Shown one piece after another: positions 23,089 through 25,903 of a stretch of DNA of 25,903 nt (its first letter is position 1; the number at the start of each line of letters is the position of its first letter). The notes beneath the pieces were generated by a model, which saw only the letters and a list, made by a program, of their open reading frames with translations, did not search any database and was not told the origin of the DNA. Both the position numbers and the translations under genes were made by a program. Origin of the DNA: CAYJMQ01 sp964371555 (lineage in GTDB: Bacteria > Bdellovibrionota > JACOXK01 > 2-02-FULL-40-11); assembly GCA_964371555.1 (NCBI GenBank), contig CAYJMQ010000026.1, positions 1 through 25,903 on the forward strand, given 5' to 3'.

Positions 23089-23925
23089 TTATCTCACCCC
23101 TTTTTTACGTCTTTTTATAATAAATTTATTCGTCCGCTTATTATTGCGTGTCTTTAAACCCTTGGTCTGCCATCCCCATGGCGATCTGGGATGCCCCCCC
23201 CCTTTTGCTTTTCCTTCTCCCCCTCCGTGTGGATGATCAACCGGGTTCATGGCAACGCCACGAACCGTCGGACGAATCCCCATCCAACGCTGACGCCCTG
23301 CCTTACCGACACTGATATTTGCATGATCGATATTCCCAAGCTGCCCAATTGTGGCGTAACACTCGGAAGAAACTTTTCTCACCTCTCCCGAGGACAACTT
23401 CATCTGAACAATTTTTCCTTCTTTTGCAAGAAGCTGCGCTCCACCCCCCGCTGCCCGAACCAGCTTCCCCCCTTCTCCTCTCTGAAGTTCAATATTATGC
23501 ACAGTCGTCCCTACCGGAATCTGACGCAAAGGAAGCGCGTTGCCCGTTTCAATGTCAGACGATTCACCTGATATGACAGTTGCGCCGACATTAAGCCCCA
23601 CAGGAGCAAGAATATATCTCTTTTCCCCATCCGCATAAGAAAGAAGAGCAATCCGGACAGATCGGTTTGGATCGTATTCCAACGCCGCCACACGAGCAGG
23701 AATATTCATTTTATCCCTCTTAAAATCGATGAGACGATATTTCTGCTTATGTCCCCCCCCCTGATGTCTCACAGTCAGGTGCCCATGCACATTTCTTCCC
23801 CCGGTCTTTTTAAGCGTTTCAAGCAGTCGCCGTTCGGGTTTCTTCTTTGTCAAATCATGCGTAGAAACCACATCATAAAAACGACGCGCCGGCGATGTGG
23901 GTTTATAGCTTCTTATGGTTCCCAT
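23089..23925 (-). CDS. rplB: 50S ribosomal protein L2
   Basis: L2 is needed for subunit joining and the peptidyl-transferase region. The 278-residue product has standard length, with KPTSPARRFYDV near the start, GGGHKQKYRLIDFKRDK, and the signature MNPVDHPHGGGEGKAKGGGH containing the conserved histidine known as H229 in E. coli. Two runs of nine G encode its Gly-Gly-Gly stretches (23194-23202 and 23753-23761 on the plus strand as C). The ATG is 8 nt after the rplW stop. Confidence 0.98.
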   Translation of the reverse strand: MGTIRSYKPTSPARRFYDVVSTHDLTKKKPERRLLETLKKTGGRNVHGHLTVRHQGGGHKQKYRLIDFKRDKMNIPARVAALEYDPNRSVRIALLSYADGEKRYILAPVGLNVGATVISGESSDIETGNALPLRQIPVGTTVHNIELQRGEGGKLVRAAGGGAQLLAKEGKIVQMKLSSGEVRKVSSECYATIGQLGNIDHANISVGKAGRQRWMGIRPTVRGVAMNPVDHPHGGGEGKAKGGGHPRSPWGWQTKGLKTRNNKRTNKFIIKRRKKGVR

Positions 23926-23933
23926 ATTTTATT

Positions 23934-24227
23934 TCATACCCCCTGAAACAATTCTATTTTTTCACCCTCTTTTAACGTGACATACGCTTTCTTCCAGTTC
24001 GGTCTCTTTCCCCTGCTCATCCGAAAAGTTTTTGTCTTCCCGCGAACAATCATCGTACGCACTTTTTCAACTTTGACTTTAAATAAATTCTCAATCTCTT
24101 CTTTAATCTCCGTTCGGTTTGCAGAAAGATCAACCTCAAACGGATATTGGTTCGCCTCTGCTGTCAGCCTCGTCCCCTTCTCCGTAACCAAAGGACGCTT
24201 AATAATTCGATATAAATTCTTTTTCAT
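23934..24227 (-). CDS. rplW: 50S ribosomal protein L23
   Basis: L23 is the exit-tunnel docking site for trigger factor and SRP. I use the ATG at 24227 (MKKNLYRIIKRPLVTEKG), giving 97 residues, which is the family length; a TTG at 24260 overlaps rplD and is rejected. The conserved RPLVTEKGT and the basic loop RGKTKTFRMSRGKRPNWKKA are visible. Confidence 0.97.
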   Translation of the reverse strand: MKKNLYRIIKRPLVTEKGTRLTAEANQYPFEVDLSANRTEIKEEIENLFKVKVEKVRTMIVRGKTKTFRMSRGKRPNWKKAYVTLKEGEKIELFQGV

Positions 24228-24237
24228 AAAAAAATCT

Positions 24238-24858
24238 TCATGGTTGGAGTCTCTTTTCAATACTCAAAATCGCAGACTCAGTCACAAGAAGATTTTGAAA
24301 TTTTAAAAGATCATACACATTAATCCCCTCGGAACGAAGAAATTTGAACGATCGCAAATTTGCGGATGATTTTTCAAGATAGTCATTTGACTGATCTACA
24401 AGCAAACCCTTTTCAAGTGAAAATTTCTCAAGAATATCGGCCAATACTTTTGTTTTGATTTTCTCCAATTTAAAATCCTTTAAAACAACCAACTTATTTT
24501 GTCTCAGCTGTGTGCTCAATGCCGTCCTCAATGCCGCCTTTATAACCTTTCTGGGAAGCCGGTATTTATAGGTTTTCGGCTTAGGCCCAAAAGCAGCCCC
24601 GCCCCCCACCTGAAGAGGTGATCGGCTCGACCCTTGCCTGGCACGCCCTGTCCCCTTTTGACGAAACGGTTTACGCCCCCCTCCTCTCACCTCGGCGCGC
24701 GTCTTCGTTGAAGCTGTCCCCCGACGGTGGTTCTCCCTCTGCGCAACTACCGCATCATAAATCAGATGTTTTTTAAGAGGAACATTGAAAACGCGGTCAT
24801 CAAGGTTCAGATCCCCGACTTTCTTTTTATTCTGATCATAAACTGGAACAACCGGCAT
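24238..24858 (-). CDS. rplD: 50S ribosomal protein L4
   Basis: L4 forms the tunnel constriction with L22 and, in enterics, represses the S10 operon. The long loop GGGRKPFRQKGTGRARQGSS is the family signature. I prefer the ATG at 24858 (MPVVPVYDQNKKKVGDLNL, 206 residues), because the family begins here and GAGG lies 9 nt ahead. An ATG at 24873 that overlaps rplC by 4 nt would add five residues (MRKNT) and cannot be excluded. Confidence 0.97.
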   Translation of the reverse strand: MPVVPVYDQNKKKVGDLNLDDRVFNVPLKKHLIYDAVVAQRENHRRGTASTKTRAEVRGGGRKPFRQKGTGRARQGSSRSPLQVGGGAAFGPKPKTYKYRLPRKVIKAALRTALSTQLRQNKLVVLKDFKLEKIKTKVLADILEKFSLEKGLLVDQSNDYLEKSSANLRSFKFLRSEGINVYDLLKFQNLLVTESAILSIEKRLQP

Positions 24859-24869
24859 CGTATTCTTCC

Positions 24870-25523
24870 TCATGCCTTCTCATTGCGATTATTCGGGACG
24901 CGATTCGGGGCAAGACGAACTTCCACGAGTGAATTTCTTGCGCCTGGAAGAGCCCCCTTAAGAACCAAAAGGTTCTCATTTTTTAAAATATCGACAACTT
25001 GCACATTCAAAACTGTCTGTTTTTCAACACCATAATGGCCAGGCATTTTCCGTTTTTTAAAAACATGTTTTGGATAGGTATGATTTCCTATCGATCCTCC
25101 CCGGCGATGAAAACACGATCCATGCGCCCCAGGACCCCCTTCGAAATTCCATCTCTTAATCCCCCCAGAAAATCCATGTCCCTTTGTGGTCCCCCGAACA
25201 TGAACCCGGTCGCCCACTTTTAAAAAATCTAACGTTACTTCCTGACCCAAAGCATATCCAGAAGCCCCATCGTCCAGAATTTCCCGAAGCCATCTCGACG
25301 GCTTCGTTTTCGCCTTTTCAAAATGCCTGAGAAGCGCTTTTGGAAGCTTGCGTTGTGATTTACGACCCACCCCCATTTGAACCGCCTCGTATCCATCTTT
25401 GTCTTTCGTTTTAATTTGAACCACTTTGCACCCTGCGGTACCGACCAGTGTTACAGGCAGACGCATGCCTTCCGCTGTAAAAAACTGACTCATTCCCAAT
25501 TTAACCCCCAAGATCCCTTTCAC
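24870..25523 (-). CDS. rplC: 50S ribosomal protein L3
   Basis: L3 starts 50S assembly and reaches the peptidyl-transferase centre with an extended loop. The 217-residue product has GVKLGMSQFF near the start and the loop GHGFSGGIKRWNFEGGPGAH with FHRRGGSIG. The glutamine-containing GQNQTP of E. coli L3, where PrmB methylates Q150, reads GNHTYP here, so that modification is not expected. The GTG start overlaps the rpsJ stop by 4 nt. Confidence 0.97.
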   Translation of the reverse strand: MKGILGVKLGMSQFFTAEGMRLPVTLVGTAGCKVVQIKTKDKDGYEAVQMGVGRKSQRKLPKALLRHFEKAKTKPSRWLREILDDGASGYALGQEVTLDFLKVGDRVHVRGTTKGHGFSGGIKRWNFEGGPGAHGSCFHRRGGSIGNHTYPKHVFKKRKMPGHYGVEKQTVLNVQVVDILKNENLLVLKGALPGARNSLVEVRLAPNRVPNNRNEKA

Positions 25524-25834
25524 AACTTTATCTCCACATCAATACCTGACGAAAGTTCAAGTTTCATCAAAGAATCGATTGTCTGCTGTGTCGGCTCAAT
25601 AATATCCAAAAGGCGCTTGTGCGTGCGAATCTCAAACTGCTCGCGCGATTTTTTATCAACATGAGGAGAGCGAAGCACACAAAACTTGTTGATTTCGACA
25701 GGAAGCGGAATCGGACCGATCACGCGCGCGCCAGTCTGTCTCGCCGTTTCAACAATCTCTTTCACCGATTTATCGAGCAATCGGTGATCAAACGCTTTCA
25801 GTCGGATTCTTATTTTCTGTGTTTGTATATCCAT
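25520..25834 (-). CDS. rpsJ: 30S ribosomal protein S10
   Basis: S10 is in the 30S head and, as NusE, pairs with NusB in antitermination. The 104-residue product has IRIRLKAFDHRLLDKSVKEI (8-27), GPIPLPVEINKFCVLRSPHV and FEIRTHKRLLDI, the family signature. The start has AGGGA about 7 nt ahead and lies 10 nt after the tuf stop. It opens the S10 operon. Confidence 0.98.
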   Translation of the reverse strand: MDIQTQKIRIRLKAFDHRLLDKSVKEIVETARQTGARVIGPIPLPVEINKFCVLRSPHVDKKSREQFEIRTHKRLLDIIEPTQQTIDSLMKLELSSGIDVEIKL

Positions 25835-25844
25835 CCGTTATTCC

Positions 25845-25903
25845 CTATTCAACGATCTCGGCAACAACCCCGGCTCCCACCGTTCTCCCCCCCTCACGAA
25901 TCG
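25845..25903 (-). CDS. tuf: Elongation factor Tu, last 18 residues
   Basis: The minus strand reads IREGGRTVGAGVVAEIVE and then TAG, the C-terminus of bacterial EF-Tu, the GTPase that brings aminoacyl-tRNA to the ribosome. The gene continues beyond the right window edge. Its place directly ahead of rpsJ is the common str/S10 junction. Seven G in a row encode the Gly-Gly pair. Confidence 0.95.
   Translation of the reverse strand, partial: IREGGRTVGAGVVAEIVE

Noticed and set aside
1..25903. tRNA, rRNA, riboswitch or mobile element
   Set aside because: Nearly all of the window is coding. The gaps are too short for rRNA and show no tRNA arms, transposase genes or terminal inverted repeats.

Overview
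The window reads as a bacterial chromosome segment with two unequal parts. Positions 1-3793 hold the 3' part of one very large plus-strand gene of unknown function, cut by the left window edge. Positions 3814-25903 hold one unbroken minus-strand gene train, read from right to left: the end of tuf, then the complete S10-spc-alpha ribosomal superoperon (rpsJ to rplQ, with secY, adk, map, infA, rpmJ and rpoA in the usual order), then carD, a fused ispDF, gltX, cysS and uvrB. There are no rRNA or tRNA genes, no transposases and no CRISPR array. The longest gap between genes is about 190 bases (10531-10720).

Organism: certainly a bacterium, shown by the bacterial ribosomal protein set, IF-1, SecY, RNA polymerase alpha and UvrB. 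The fused IspDF, a CarD gene directly ahead of it, and gltX-cysS next door recall, from memory, gene orders in deltaproteobacteria in the broad sense (Desulfobacterota, Myxococcota, Bdellovibrionota and uncultured relatives). Nitrospirota or Omnitrophota cannot be excluded from this window. The taxonomic statement is inference.

How the genes work together: the superoperon makes about half of the ribosomal proteins, the Sec channel, the N-terminal methionine peptidase, adenylate kinase, IF-1 and the alpha subunit of RNA polymerase. Neighbouring genes overlap by 1-14 nt or sit a few nt apart, which suggests translational coupling. At least eight genes start with GTG or TTG. A good promoter-like sequence (TTGACT-16-TACAAT) sits at the infA/rpmJ junction and would give the alpha-operon part its own transcription. 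After rplQ come two perfect 9-bp stem-loops and a second promoter-like sequence (TTGACT-17-TACAAC) whose spacer is centred on a perfect 14-bp palindrome. This would drive carD, ispDF, gltX, cysS and uvrB, which are closely packed and probably co-transcribed.

The most unusual item is the large left-hand gene. It shows at least 1263 residues, has no start in the window, and carries three unrelated in-frame tandem duplications with periods of 87, 27 and 12 bp. I cannot assign it to a named family. Other items worth a look are the operator-like palindrome before carD, the internal promoter before rpmJ, an 87-residue charged tail on L17, a 12-bp repeat inside gltX, and nine-G homopolymers in rplB and map.
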